Source: a virus. Taken from it: a stretch of DNA of 46,237 nt. Of the stretch, positions 36,646 through 45,168 are shown in pieces; within the stretch, counting starts at the first letter, position 1, and each line of letters starts with the position of its first letter. The stretch lies in the IMG/VR virus record IMGVR_UViG_3300008113_008697, positions 1 through 46,237 of that record; one strand, written 5' to 3'. The notes beneath the pieces were generated by a model. That model had not been told where the DNA came from, did not search any database, and worked only from the letters and a program-made list of their open reading frames with translations. The translations under genes and the position numbers were made by a program.

Positions 36646-36803
36646 AAGATAATCTATTGTTAACTAAAGAAGCAATAGCAGAACATATATTAAAACAACG
36701 TATGGAACAAGCTAAACGCTATGGTCTAACGTTGGAACAGTTTATGGAAGCCGTTGTTAACGGAGATGTTGTTCAATCCGCTCCGCCAACAGGCAGTTTG
36801 TAA
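36627..36803 (+). CDS. Hypothetical protein, 58 aa, convergent with the T5orf172 gene
   Basis: ATG 36627 lies in the dispersed repeat. The product is helical (LLLTKEAIAEHILKQRMEQA), then KRYGLTLEQFMEAVV. Its 3' end overlaps the opposite-strand gene by 47 bp, an antisense overlap that could regulate both. Function unknown. Confidence 0.55.
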   Translation: MSTKYIQDNLLLTKEAIAEHILKQRMEQAKRYGLTLEQFMEAVVNGDVVQSAPPTGSL

Positions 36804-37272
36804 AATCCTTACCTAACTCCTCAATTACACGTTGTGCCGTTACTGAATCAATTCTAAACATTTCTCTATTCTCAGCCACTCTATATTGACCCAGATACTC
36901 ATGCACTCGCTGCTCAAGTATACGCGAAGCATAACACTTTAATGACCAAACAGGCACCCACGGTGTAGGAACACCCGTTGCTCTATTAATATCACGTGCG
37001 CGTTTTACTGGAGTATCAGTAGTCATTCCTATTTTCACCATACCAGGCATCGATTTATTTACTAGCACATACACATATTCAGTTGCTCTTACACCACCGC
37101 TAGCATCCATTACTGGTTCTTTTAAGTATACTACATCTTCCCATCCCTCTTCAAACCCCGGATCAGTAGTAGGCATAAGGGCAAAGTGAGTAGCAAGATT
37201 AGATTCGCCAGGTTCTAATCGAATATAGAACTGAACATCCTCAATTGGTACACGTGTAAAACTTTTTTTCAT
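36757..37272 (-). CDS. T5orf172/GIY-YIG-like domain protein
   Basis: This 171-aa protein is the only minus-strand gene. Residues about 65-140 hold the T5orf172/MUG113 core: EYVYVLVNKSMPGMVKIGMT, then PVKRARDIN, VPVWSLKCYASRILEQRVHE and ENREMFRID. The family is a GIY-YIG-like nuclease-fold group common in phages; here YVY...KIG replaces GIY...YIG. It starts at 37270-37272 from a divergent promoter. It could be a homing-like or regulatory DNA-binding protein. Its inverted orientation suggests an independent insertion. Confidence 0.85.
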   Translation of the reverse strand: MKKSFTRVPIEDVQFYIRLEPGESNLATHFALMPTTDPGFEEGWEDVVYLKEPVMDASGGVRATEYVYVLVNKSMPGMVKIGMTTDTPVKRARDINRATGVPTPWVPVWSLKCYASRILEQRVHEYLGQYRVAENREMFRIDSVTAQRVIEELGKDFTNCLLAERIEQHLR

Positions 37273-37278
37273 ACAGTG

Positions 37279-37330
37279 TAAAATATAAGTTAAATAATTT
37301 TGACAGTCAAAATAATTAAAATATATTTAA
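37279..37330. promoter_or_regulatory. Symmetric divergent promoter
   Basis: The palindrome ATTTTGAC-A-GTCAAAAT (37297-37313) provides a GTCAAAAT half-site to each strand. On + , TATATTTAA (37322) lies 13 nt later, before ATG 37344. On - , TATATTTTA (complement of 37279-37287) lies 14 nt later, before the T5orf172 start. Both directions match the middle-type motif. Confidence 0.75.
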
Positions 37331-37343
37331 AATAAAATAAGTT

Positions 37344-37529
37344 ATGAAAAAATTACTTAGTAATTTAATTATGGTTATTGGACATTTATTTTTTGTTACA
37401 ATACATTACCTTGCAATTAAAATGAATGGAATGGATTTATTCCAATTTATTTCCTTTGCTATTGTTCATGGTTTATGGTACGATTTTTATTGTGATTATT
37501 TAAAGAAGCGTATATACGGATTGAAGTAG
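37344..37529 (+). CDS. Small membrane protein, 61 aa
   Basis: Hydrophobic front (NLIMVIGHLFFVTIHYLAIK) and FISFAIVHGLWYDFY, two likely helices, basic end. It starts in an AAGTTATG context under the divergent promoter. Function unknown. Confidence 0.6.
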   Translation: MKKLLSNLIMVIGHLFFVTIHYLAIKMNGMDLFQFISFAIVHGLWYDFYCDYLKKRIYGLK

Positions 37530-37586
37530 TGGAGTAGGTAGCCACAATGCTGTGTGGGGTTTATGTTTTGTACATATTTATTGTAA

Positions 37587-38147
37587 ATGACATTCAAAAT
37601 AAAACTTGAGGATAAAGCTGCTCTTCTTAACCGTCTAGAAAAAGTTGGTAGTGAAATAAGTAGTACTCAAATTAAAGATAATAAAATGGATGATTCATTT
37701 GAGATAACTACTGATAGTCCTGATCAAATAAAAACAATAGAGACAATTTTAAAACAATCTCCAAAAATTAACATAGTAAAAGAAATGAAAAAATCACTTA
37801 CAAAAAGCGAATTAAAAGAAATGGTTCGCACCGAATTACAAGCTGTATTAGCTGAAAAGAAGAAAATAAAGGGTGAAGATAAAAAAGAAAATTTAGATGA
37901 ACAAACAACTGGAGCTGAAATGGCTGCTAAGCAACTAATGGGTGCTATTTCTGGTGGAGATCCGTTTTGGACAGGTGTAGCTTTAGTAGGTGCTGTAGCC
38001 ACAGGTATTCTAGCTGGCCCTTCAGTTATTAAAACCCTTAAAGGATATTATAAAGCATTAACACAAAAAGATCCAGCTAAAGCAGAAAAATTAAAAGATG
38101 CTGCTGAAGAAGCTATTTTAGATTTAGATAGTGGAGTTGAAGCTTAA
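37587..38147 (+). CDS. Hypothetical protein with C-terminal membrane segment, 186 aa
   Basis: It has a charged helical N-terminal half (KSLTKSELKEMVRTELQAVL), then a Gly/Ala-rich hydrophobic segment (DPFWTGVALVGAVATGILAG) and a helical tail ending LDSGVEA. A CATATTTAT box precedes it by a few bases. It is probably the first gene of the structural region and might be a membrane-active or virion-ejected protein. Confidence 0.6.
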   Translation: MTFKIKLEDKAALLNRLEKVGSEISSTQIKDNKMDDSFEITTDSPDQIKTIETILKQSPKINIVKEMKKSLTKSELKEMVRTELQAVLAEKKKIKGEDKKENLDEQTTGAEMAAKQLMGAISGGDPFWTGVALVGAVATGILAGPSVIKTLKGYYKALTQKDPAKAEKLKDAAEEAILDLDSGVEA

Positions 38148-38169
38148 TTAATTTAAACTTTATATAAAA

Positions 38170-38200
38170 GGAGGGCGTCTTAAAAAAGATGCCCTTCTTC
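38170..38200 (+). terminator. Rho-independent terminator
   Basis: A stem of about 12 bp (GGAGGGCGTCTT with AAGATGCCCTTC) has an AAAA loop and is followed by a TTCTTT tract. Confidence 0.75.
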
Positions 38201-38299
38201 TTTGGAAGTACAAAATTTCTTTGGTATATTTTACCTACGAGAGGTTTGAAAATAAGGAGATGGGAAAAAACGTAGGGGTGTGGGAACCATAAGTTGTCA
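38201..38299 (+). other. Non-coding leader with inverted repeat
   Basis: No plausible gene. CCTACG (38234) and CGTAGG (38271) are complementary and enclose about 31 nt, a possible structured leader or small RNA. It runs into the late-type box at 38300. Confidence 0.35.
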
Positions 38300-38309
38300 T
38301 ATATTTATA
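38300..38309 (+). promoter_or_regulatory. Late-type promoter motif TATATTTATA
   Basis: TATATTTATA, 14 nt before ATG 38324, opening the late gene block. Confidence 0.5.
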
Positions 38310-38323
38310 TATAAACATATATT

Positions 38324-38521
38324 ATGAAATACAAACAAAACGTTGCGGAAAAGTTAATACAATTAGAAGCAATAGCAAACAGGATTCAATTTCAAGTAAA
38401 TAGAAATGCTGATCAAGATTCAACTTTGGAATCTATTAGTGATTTAAAAGAGCAAATTGAAAAATTACAAGATATAATTTCTTTAGAACAAGATGATTTT
38501 GCTCAACAATTTAATGGGTAA
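38324..38521 (+). CDS. Hypothetical helical protein, 65 aa
   Basis: Coiled-coil-like (KLIQLEAIANRIQFQVNRNA; ISDLKEQIEKLQDIISLEQD), resembling small assembly chaperones. Function unknown. Confidence 0.65.
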   Translation: MKYKQNVAEKLIQLEAIANRIQFQVNRNADQDSTLESISDLKEQIEKLQDIISLEQDDFAQQFNG

Positions 38522-38524
38522 TAT

Positions 38525-38797
38525 ATGATGTGGATTTGGTTACTAGGTATTCATTTACTTGAGATTATAGGAATAGGAATTTTTTTTCTTATTAGACGTA
38601 ATAATACTCTTGAAAAAGCTGTTGTTGATCAACAGCAATATATTGACTCTATTAGTATTATAATTCAAAATTCTCAACAAAAATTAGATGAATTAGATAC
38701 ATTGGGTGCATTTAAAACAGATGATGAAGTAGGTACCTTCTTTCAAAATCTAAAACAAATTCAAGAAATACTCAACGAGTTTAACAACCGAAAATAA
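38525..38797 (+). CDS. Single-TM coiled-coil protein, 90 aa
   Basis: It has an N-terminal transmembrane segment (WIWLLGIHLLEIIGIGIFFL) and then a coiled-coil tail (VVDQQQYIDSISIIIQNSQQ). It is two bases after the previous gene. Function unknown; could be a spanin-like or T4-like assembly factor. Confidence 0.65.
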   Translation: MMWIWLLGIHLLEIIGIGIFFLIRRNNTLEKAVVDQQQYIDSISIIIQNSQQKLDELDTLGAFKTDDEVGTFFQNLKQIQEILNEFNNRK

Positions 38798-38852
38798 TTT
38801 TGGTTATGTGATTTTTCTTCCATATATTGGGATTAAAAATTAGAAAATCACT

Positions 38853-39626
38853 ATGTCTTATTACGATAATTATGGAGCCGATATATTTGCTGATGATAAA
38901 ATTGCTCTAACTAAACGTGGTCAACCTCGTAAACGCAAACCTAAAGAACCGCGTATTTATTTCACTCAGGATACTGAAGATGCTATAGTAGAATATCTTG
39001 CTACTACTGATACCTTTGAACGTAATCGTATTTATAATGATCGTATTGAATATGGTTTTTATAAATTAGCAGAAAATATTATTCATACATTCAAATTTTA
39101 TTATACTGATACTGATACAATAGAGGAACTTAAACACGAGGTTATTACTTTCCTTCTTGAAAAACTTCATTTATATAATCCAACTAAAGGAAAAGCATTT
39201 TCCTATTTTGGTACTATTGCTAAACGCTATTTAATCGTTTACAACGAAAATAACTATAAAAAATTACAGGAAAAAGCTGATGTAGATGAATCAGATGATG
39301 AGCAAATGATGCTTTATGAAAATGACAAAAATATAGAGTTATTATTTGATGAAAATAGTTTTATGGATCAATATATTAGATATATAGACACTCATATATA
39401 CAAATTATTCCCTAAAAAACAAGATGCTCAAACAGCAGACGCTATTGTTGAATTATTTCGTAAGCGTGAAACATTAGAAATATTCAACAAAAAAGCACTT
39501 TACATTTATATACGTGAAATAACAGATGTATCAACCCCTCAGATTACTAAAATAATTAAAAAATTAAAAGTTATATATGTTCAACTATATAACGAATATT
39601 ACAACCACGGATATATAAAAATTTAA
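38853..39626 (+). CDS. T4 gp55-like late sigma factor
   Basis: In this 257-aa protein residues about 67-138 match the sigma region-2-type core of T4-like gp55: YGFYKLAENIIHTFKFYYTD, HEVITFLLEKLHLYNPTKGK, AFSYFGTIAKRYLIVYNE and NNYKKL. The C-terminal IREITDVSTPQITKIIKKLK is helix-turn-helix-like. In T4, gp55 with gp33 and the sliding clamp directs host RNA polymerase to late promoters consisting of a TATAAATA box only. It sits directly before the baseplate genes. The motif TATATTTATA at several late starts is its plausible target. Confidence 0.85.
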   Translation: MSYYDNYGADIFADDKIALTKRGQPRKRKPKEPRIYFTQDTEDAIVEYLATTDTFERNRIYNDRIEYGFYKLAENIIHTFKFYYTDTDTIEELKHEVITFLLEKLHLYNPTKGKAFSYFGTIAKRYLIVYNENNYKKLQEKADVDESDDEQMMLYENDKNIELLFDENSFMDQYIRYIDTHIYKLFPKKQDAQTADAIVELFRKRETLEIFNKKALYIYIREITDVSTPQITKIIKKLKVIYVQLYNEYYNHGYIKI

Positions 39627-39631
39627 TTATT

Positions 39632-39641
39632 CATATTTATT
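39632..39641 (+). promoter_or_regulatory. Late-type promoter motif CATATTTATT
   Basis: CATATTTATT, 13 nt before ATG 39655, directly after the sigma factor gene. Confidence 0.4.
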
Positions 39642-39654
39642 GGTAAATACATTT

Positions 39655-40044
39655 ATGGCTAATTTTGATGATGTACAAGTATTCGATGGTATGTCTTTAT
39701 CGGACTTGTTTAAAAAAATACATAAAAATAATAAAGATATTGATAAACAAATAGGTGAATTTATTGAAACAATGAAACCTATGGCAACATCTAATGCAGG
39801 TTCTGCTGTTATGCTAATGCCAACTGTTAAAGATTTAATTGATGTTAATGTAAAAAATAATGAACAATTAATTAAAATGGCAGCTATAGCACAACGTGCA
39901 GCAACAGTTAATGCTAATAATGGTACTGATTTAATTAATATGGATGAAATTAATGCTTTATTAGAAGAACAAAAAGCAGTACAAGAACAAGGAAATAAAT
40001 TATTAGAACAGGCTCCAATAGTACAATTAGAAATAACGAAATGA
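39655..40044 (+). CDS. Hypothetical structural-region protein, 129 aa
   Basis: ATG 39655 is chosen over the upstream TTG because the late-type box lies just before it. It is alpha-helical (SDLFKKIHKNNKDIDKQIGE; MDEINALLEEQKAVQEQGNK). It overlaps the next gene by 4 bp (ATGA). Probably a small baseplate or assembly protein. Confidence 0.65.
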   Translation: MANFDDVQVFDGMSLSDLFKKIHKNNKDIDKQIGEFIETMKPMATSNAGSAVMLMPTVKDLIDVNVKNNEQLIKMAAIAQRAATVNANNGTDLINMDEINALLEEQKAVQEQGNKLLEQAPIVQLEITK

Positions 40045-41231
40045 GTAGCTTTGTAATATCAAACAATCTTACATCTGTAGTTAACTCTATAGGAAAGAAT
40101 AACTTTATTCCAAACCAAAAAGCTCAAATAGGAGTTGTATTTGGTGTAGTTACTACAGAAAATACTCCTACAAAAGAAATGTTTGAAAAAGCAGGAGGTT
40201 TTAGTGGTATAGGAAGTGTTTTTTATAAAAACATAGAAGAAATTAATAATCAAAATATTACAAAAATTAATGATAATGATTTTTTAGATAAAGAATGTAG
40301 TATTGCTATTCCTAAAACTTCATACCGTTGTTATTTTCCACTTCTTAAAGAATTAATTTATTTAGAAGATCTTCCTTCTAATAATAAACAAATTAGTAAC
40401 ACCTCTATAAAAAAATATTATTCTGGTCCTATTAATATATGGAATAATACTCAACTTAATTCTCAATTTAATAATTTAGATAGTAACCCTGGAATTACCT
40501 TTGTTGAAAATTCAGACATTAGACCTTTAATTCCTTTTGAAGGAGATCATATAATACAAGGAAGACAAGGTGCTACTTTACGATTTAGTTCAACAACAAA
40601 ACTGTATAATAACTTAAATGAGTGGAGTAATGTAGGCAATGAAGATAATCCTATTACTATTTTAACTAATGGATTATCATTTAATCCTAAAAAACAATAT
40701 TACGTTGAACAAATAAATAAAGATGCTTCTTCAATTTATTTGACTTCAACCCAAAAAATCCCTCTCCAAACAGATAAAACAGGTGTTTTAAACAATTTAA
40801 CTAATCCTCTAAATGCACCTGATTATTTCAACTCTCAGGTAATATTCAATGCTGATAGAATTACTTTAAATTCTAAAAAGGACGAAGTAATGATATTTGC
40901 AAAAACAAATGTTGAAATAAATACTAAAAATGCTATTAATTTAAATGCTGATGAAAGAGTACATTTGAATAGTAATTCTATATTTTTAGGACCATATGAT
41001 ATTAATAATCCTCCTCAACCTTTACTATTAGGGGATAATACTTATGAATTATTAGAATCTCTACTAGATAGTCTTTATAATTTTGGAATTGCTTTATCAA
41101 CTGTAGTAGGAAGTCCTGAAGGAGCTCCAGCAATGGACATAAATAAAGCTGCAGGAAGTTTATTAAATGATTTAGATAAAATTAATGATGGTTTAGGAAA
41201 GATATTGTCACAACAAAACTTTACAGTTTAA
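40041..41231 (+). CDS. gp5-like baseplate hub/tail-spike protein
   Basis: The 396 aa contain an OB-like segment with PFEGDHIIQGRQGATLRFSS, then NPITILTNGLSF and YYVEQINKDASSIYLTSTQK, a pattern of T4-like baseplate hub (gp5/VgrG-like) proteins. The part around 270-330 (NADRITLNSKKDEVMIFAKT and INTKNAINLNADERVHLNSN) repeats short beta strands as in the spike beta-helix. The C-terminus is helical. No lysozyme domain is visible, in contrast to T4 gp5. It should form the membrane-piercing centre of the baseplate. Confidence 0.8.
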   Translation: MSSFVISNNLTSVVNSIGKNNFIPNQKAQIGVVFGVVTTENTPTKEMFEKAGGFSGIGSVFYKNIEEINNQNITKINDNDFLDKECSIAIPKTSYRCYFPLLKELIYLEDLPSNNKQISNTSIKKYYSGPINIWNNTQLNSQFNNLDSNPGITFVENSDIRPLIPFEGDHIIQGRQGATLRFSSTTKLYNNLNEWSNVGNEDNPITILTNGLSFNPKKQYYVEQINKDASSIYLTSTQKIPLQTDKTGVLNNLTNPLNAPDYFNSQVIFNADRITLNSKKDEVMIFAKTNVEINTKNAINLNADERVHLNSNSIFLGPYDINNPPQPLLLGDNTYELLESLLDSLYNFGIALSTVVGSPEGAPAMDINKAAGSLLNDLDKINDGLGKILSQQNFTV

Positions 41232-42484
41232 TGGCTACTAATTTAAATATATCTTCTGTAATTTCTCCTGATATTTTAAAAACAATATCATCTTCAACCG
41301 TTATTAAAACCTTAGGAAATCAATTAAAAAATACAGCAAAAGAAAAAGTTATATCTGTTGCTTTAGGAAAAGTCCAACAATTAGCAAACCAAATTGCAGA
41401 AATTGTTATACTAGAACAAAAAGTAGAACTTAATCATAATACTGAGTTAAAGCGTTTAGATAAGCTTTTAAAAGAAAAACAAATAACTCAAGAACAATAT
41501 AATGAAGCTAAAAATAAAGAAGATATTGCTTATAAAGAAAAATTAAAAGATTTAGAAGAATTAAGAATAAAATTAGAAGAAGATAAAAAAATTATAATTG
41601 ATGATCCTTTTAGTAAAATAAAAGAAAAAGCTAAGGCAAGAAAACTTAGAAGAGCTAAAAGAAAAGCAATAACTAAAGAGGAAAAAGCAGAAGCAAGAAG
41701 AGATTTAACTAAAAAAGTAATATCTAATACTGCTAAAACTTTAGCATCTATAATAGCTTTACAATTAGCTAATCAATTCACTTCAATTATATCTCAAAGA
41801 GCAAAATTAGAAGTTTTAGTAGATCAAGTTAATGCATACATAGATCAAGCAAATACTCCTGATACTGCAGCTATAGCTGCTAATTTGAGAAGTAATACCG
41901 TTGCATTAATTAATAATAGTATTAATAAATTAAATAATCTTCAAAAAACATTAGGTATCATTAGCATATCATTGACTGTATTTAACACACTGATACCATT
42001 ATTAAATAGATCTGCTCCTTTAACTGTCATATCCACCCCTCCAGGTACTCCTGTTATTACAATGGTAGCTCATGATGAACTTAGAAATAAAAAACAAAGA
42101 CTAGAAAAATTAGTATCAGCTCTAAGTGCTGTATTATCTATTGCTACTGTTGCCTTAGCAAACGAAATTAGAAAACTTAATGAATTAATATTACGACTAA
42201 AGAATGTTAATTTAGATGGATTAGATCAACAACAATTAACAGATCTTACATCTAGTATATATAGTAATGTTGATAATTTTTCACCATATAAAGGATTTAC
42301 ATTTAAAATTAAAGAAGAACAAAATCAAGCCTTTGTTGTTAAAGGTAATAAACGTCGTTATGCTGTAGCTATTAATCGTGATGGGGTAGAAACAATTAAA
42401 AGTGAATTTTCATTTACTTTAGACCCTAACGATTTAGTAGAACAATTAAAACTAATCATTGACCAACGAAATTTACAAGGATAA
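41231..42484 (+). CDS. Long coiled-coil baseplate-region protein, 417 aa
   Basis: It has an N-terminal amphipathic region, a charged coiled coil (KRLDKLLKEKQITQEQYNEA) with a basic tract (KARKLRRAKRKAITKEEKAE), hydrophobic segments around 165-180 and 240-262 (LGIISISLTVFNTLIPLLNR), and a compact C-terminus with PYKGFTFKIKEEQNQAF and NKRRYAVAINRDGVE. It lies between the hub and gp25-like genes, so it is probably structural. The family is not recognised. Its stop precedes the next gene's ATG by 13 nt. Confidence 0.65.
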   Translation: MATNLNISSVISPDILKTISSSTVIKTLGNQLKNTAKEKVISVALGKVQQLANQIAEIVILEQKVELNHNTELKRLDKLLKEKQITQEQYNEAKNKEDIAYKEKLKDLEELRIKLEEDKKIIIDDPFSKIKEKAKARKLRRAKRKAITKEEKAEARRDLTKKVISNTAKTLASIIALQLANQFTSIISQRAKLEVLVDQVNAYIDQANTPDTAAIAANLRSNTVALINNSINKLNNLQKTLGIISISLTVFNTLIPLLNRSAPLTVISTPPGTPVITMVAHDELRNKKQRLEKLVSALSAVLSIATVALANEIRKLNELILRLKNVNLDGLDQQQLTDLTSSIYSNVDNFSPYKGFTFKIKEEQNQAFVVKGNKRRYAVAINRDGVETIKSEFSFTLDPNDLVEQLKLIIDQRNLQG

Positions 42485-42494
42485 AATATTTATA
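42485..42494 (+). promoter_or_regulatory. Late-type motif AATATTTATA
   Basis: AATATTTATA ends 3 nt before ATG 42498, too close for a usual leader, so promoter use is uncertain. Confidence 0.25.
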
Positions 42495-42497
42495 ATT

Positions 42498-42857
42498 ATG
42501 AATACTAAAGCATTTAAAAGATTAATTAAAGAAGCTGTAATTGATGCTATTCATGAAGAATTACCATACATTCTTGAAGAGCACATGGCTAAACAAGAAA
42601 AAAAAGCCTTACGTGAAAACAAAACATTTAGTTATACTAGTGCTGATGTAATGCCTAGTAATCCTGATGTTAGAACATCTTTACGTAATAAAATGGGTGA
42701 AGCTTTTGGCTTTCAACAATCTCAACCTAAATTAGAAATAATTGATGCTGTTGATGAGTCAACAGGAGAACGTATAAACCCATTTGCTGCTTTTATAGCA
42801 GACGCCGCTGCTACTATGACACCTCAAGAAAGAGCAGGACTTAAAAATTTAGGATAA
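42498..42857 (+). CDS. Hypothetical structural-region protein, 119 aa
   Basis: ATG 42498 (longer frames lack an ATG start). Helical (FKRLIKEAVIDAIHEELPYI) with a C-terminal helix (PFAAFIADAAATMTPQERAG). It is one base from the gp25-like gene. Probably a baseplate assembly or chaperone factor. Confidence 0.65.
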   Translation: MNTKAFKRLIKEAVIDAIHEELPYILEEHMAKQEKKALRENKTFSYTSADVMPSNPDVRTSLRNKMGEAFGFQQSQPKLEIIDAVDESTGERINPFAAFIADAAATMTPQERAGLKNLG

Positions 42858-42858
42858 T

Positions 42859-43269
42859 ATGCCGATACCTCAAACAATACGAGTAAATCCGTTAGATTTA
42901 CAAAAGAATATTGCTATTGGGGTATCATTACCTTTTAATGGGCCTGGGGTATTTAATAGTACTTATACTACTAAAGATCAAATAAAGTCTAATTTATTAA
43001 ATTTACTTTTAACCGACATTGGTGAAAGAGTAATGAATCCTGCATTTGGAACTATTTTAAGAAAATTTTTATTTGAAGGAATCACAGAGGAAAATATAGA
43101 ATCTTTAAAAGTTAGTTTAATAAATAGTATAGCAATATATGTTCCTGATATAACAGTAGTAGATATTGCTGTAACTTCTGAATATGATTCTAATACAATT
43201 ATTTTAAATGTTAATTATATATTGAATATATCCCAAACCCCAGATCAAGTAACAGTACAATTCCAATAA
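42859..43269 (+). CDS. gp25-like baseplate wedge protein
   Basis: The 136 aa carry the gp25/GPW signature: LLTDIGERVMNPAFGTILRK with FLFEGITEENIES following, then strands IYVPDITVVDIAVTSEYDS. The length is typical of gp25. Its GERxMxPxFG helix resembles the sheath-initiator anchor at the baseplate wedge. It overlaps the next start by one base. Confidence 0.92.
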   Translation: MPIPQTIRVNPLDLQKNIAIGVSLPFNGPGVFNSTYTTKDQIKSNLLNLLLTDIGERVMNPAFGTILRKFLFEGITEENIESLKVSLINSIAIYVPDITVVDIAVTSEYDSNTIILNVNYILNISQTPDQVTVQFQ

Positions 43270-45113
43270 TGATGGCTAACGAAGATAAAAATATATCGTA
43301 TTTAAATAAAAGTTTTACAGACTTTAAAGCAGCATTACAACAGTATGCTAAAACCTACTTTCCTACAACATATAATGATTTTTCAGAATCAACACCTGGG
43401 AATTTATTTATTGAGATGTCTTCTTATGTAGGTGACGTAATGTCGTTTTATTTAGATACTCAAACACAAGAAAATTTTCTTTTATATGCTAAAGAAAAGG
43501 AAAATTTATATGCTTTATCTTATGTAATGGGTTATCGTCCCAAAGCATCATATGCCTCGGCAACTACTGTTGATATATATCAATTAGTTCCTTCTATAAA
43601 TAATGGAGGTATTTTATCTCCTGATTATAATACTTATGGATTAATTATACCTGCTAATACCTCTCTTACTTCAACTTCTACAGGAACTAAATTTTTAACT
43701 ACTCAACAAATAGATTTTACAGATACAGGAAGTACAGAAATTACCTTTGTAGATAATAATTATTACTTATTTAAAAAATCAACCCCTGCTATATCAGCTG
43801 AATTAAAAGAAACTACTATTTCTTTTATAGGAAATCAAAAATTTGCAACTGCTAATATTACTGACACTAATATATTACAAATATTAAAAATTACAGGTAG
43901 TGATAGTAATATATGGTATGAAGTTCCATATTTAGCTCAATCATCTATTTTTCAACAAGTAACAAATCCTACCTACAGCACAGATCAAGTTCCTTATTTA
44001 TTACAATTACAAAAAGTACCTCGTAGATTTACATCTAGAATACTTTCAGATAATACTTTACAATTAGAATTTGGAGCAGGTTTGTCTCAAAACAAAACAG
44101 ATGAACAAATTATCCCAACCCCAGATAATATTCAACTAGGATTAGTACCCGGAATATCATTGTTAACTAATAATTACAATGAAGCCTCAGTAATGTTTAC
44201 TCAAGAATATGGATTAGCACCTTCAGGTAGCTATAATGTAAGATATTTAGTAGGAGGGGGCATAACATCTAATGTACCTGCTAATGATTTAACTATTTTA
44301 GATACATCTGGAGTTTATTATAAAAACGGTAATCCTGGAGGAGCAATATCTACTACTGTTTTAAATAGTATAATATCTAATAATCCATTTCCTTCTTCAG
44401 GTGGTAGAAATGGAGATACTATTGATGAGATTCGTCAAAATGCTCTTTATGCTTATTCTACTCAATTAAGAGCAGTAACTAAAGATGATTATATTGTTAG
44501 AGCATTATCTATGCCTTCTGATTATGGTACTTTAGCTAAAGCTTACATATCACAAGATTTCACCAGAGAAGATTTCACCCAAACCGTAGCCCATACCCAA
44601 CCTGGTAATCCACTTTCATTGGATTTATATATTTTATCTTATAATAGTAATAAACAATTATCTACTGCTACTACTGTTTTAAAACAAAATTTAGTAACAT
44701 ATCTTAATCAATATAGAATGGTTACTGATGCTATTAATATTAGAGATGCTTACTACATTAATATAGGAGTTAACTTTGATATAATAACATTAAGTGGATA
44801 CTCTAATAAAGATGTATTAACATCTTGTATATCTACACTTCAAGACCATTTTAATATAGATAAATGGCAAATTAATCAACCAATTATCCTTTCAGATATT
44901 ACTTCAAAATTATTACAAGTTAAAGGTGTACAATCTGTAGTAAAATTAGAAATCGTAAATAAACAAGACAGTACAGGAACTACCTATTCACAATATGGAT
45001 ATGATATCCCAGGAGCTACTCGTAATGGAAATATATATCCTTCATTAGACCCTGCTGTTTTTGAAGTTAGATATCCTAACAATGATATACAGGGTAGAGT
45101 TGTAGTAAGTTAA
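43269..45113 (+). CDS. gp6-like baseplate wedge protein (J-like)
   Basis: In these 614 aa YLNKSFTDFKAALQQYAKTY, SESTPGNLFIEMSSYVGDVM and SFYLDTQTQENFLLYAKEKE form the conserved N-terminus of T4-like gp6/baseplate J proteins, and NGDTIDEIRQNALYAYSTQL with RAVTKDDYIVRAL the J-type central motif. The C-terminal part has ITLSGYSNKDVLTSCISTLQ and a domain of strands. Directly following gp25, this order is as in other myoviruses. Two in-frame ATGs start it. It builds the wedge's dimerising ring. Confidence 0.9.
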   Translation: MMANEDKNISYLNKSFTDFKAALQQYAKTYFPTTYNDFSESTPGNLFIEMSSYVGDVMSFYLDTQTQENFLLYAKEKENLYALSYVMGYRPKASYASATTVDIYQLVPSINNGGILSPDYNTYGLIIPANTSLTSTSTGTKFLTTQQIDFTDTGSTEITFVDNNYYLFKKSTPAISAELKETTISFIGNQKFATANITDTNILQILKITGSDSNIWYEVPYLAQSSIFQQVTNPTYSTDQVPYLLQLQKVPRRFTSRILSDNTLQLEFGAGLSQNKTDEQIIPTPDNIQLGLVPGISLLTNNYNEASVMFTQEYGLAPSGSYNVRYLVGGGITSNVPANDLTILDTSGVYYKNGNPGGAISTTVLNSIISNNPFPSSGGRNGDTIDEIRQNALYAYSTQLRAVTKDDYIVRALSMPSDYGTLAKAYISQDFTREDFTQTVAHTQPGNPLSLDLYILSYNSNKQLSTATTVLKQNLVTYLNQYRMVTDAINIRDAYYINIGVNFDIITLSGYSNKDVLTSCISTLQDHFNIDKWQINQPIILSDITSKLLQVKGVQSVVKLEIVNKQDSTGTTYSQYGYDIPGATRNGNIYPSLDPAVFEVRYPNNDIQGRVVVS

Positions 45114-45141
45114 TTTTTACTTAAAACAATTTAATAGTTAC

Positions 45142-45151
45142 TATATTTATA
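45142..45151 (+). promoter_or_regulatory. Late-type promoter motif TATATTTATA
   Basis: TATATTTATA, 17 nt before ATG 45169, a full match in good spacing. Confidence 0.5.
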
Positions 45152-45168
45152 TGTAGTAATTACTAATT

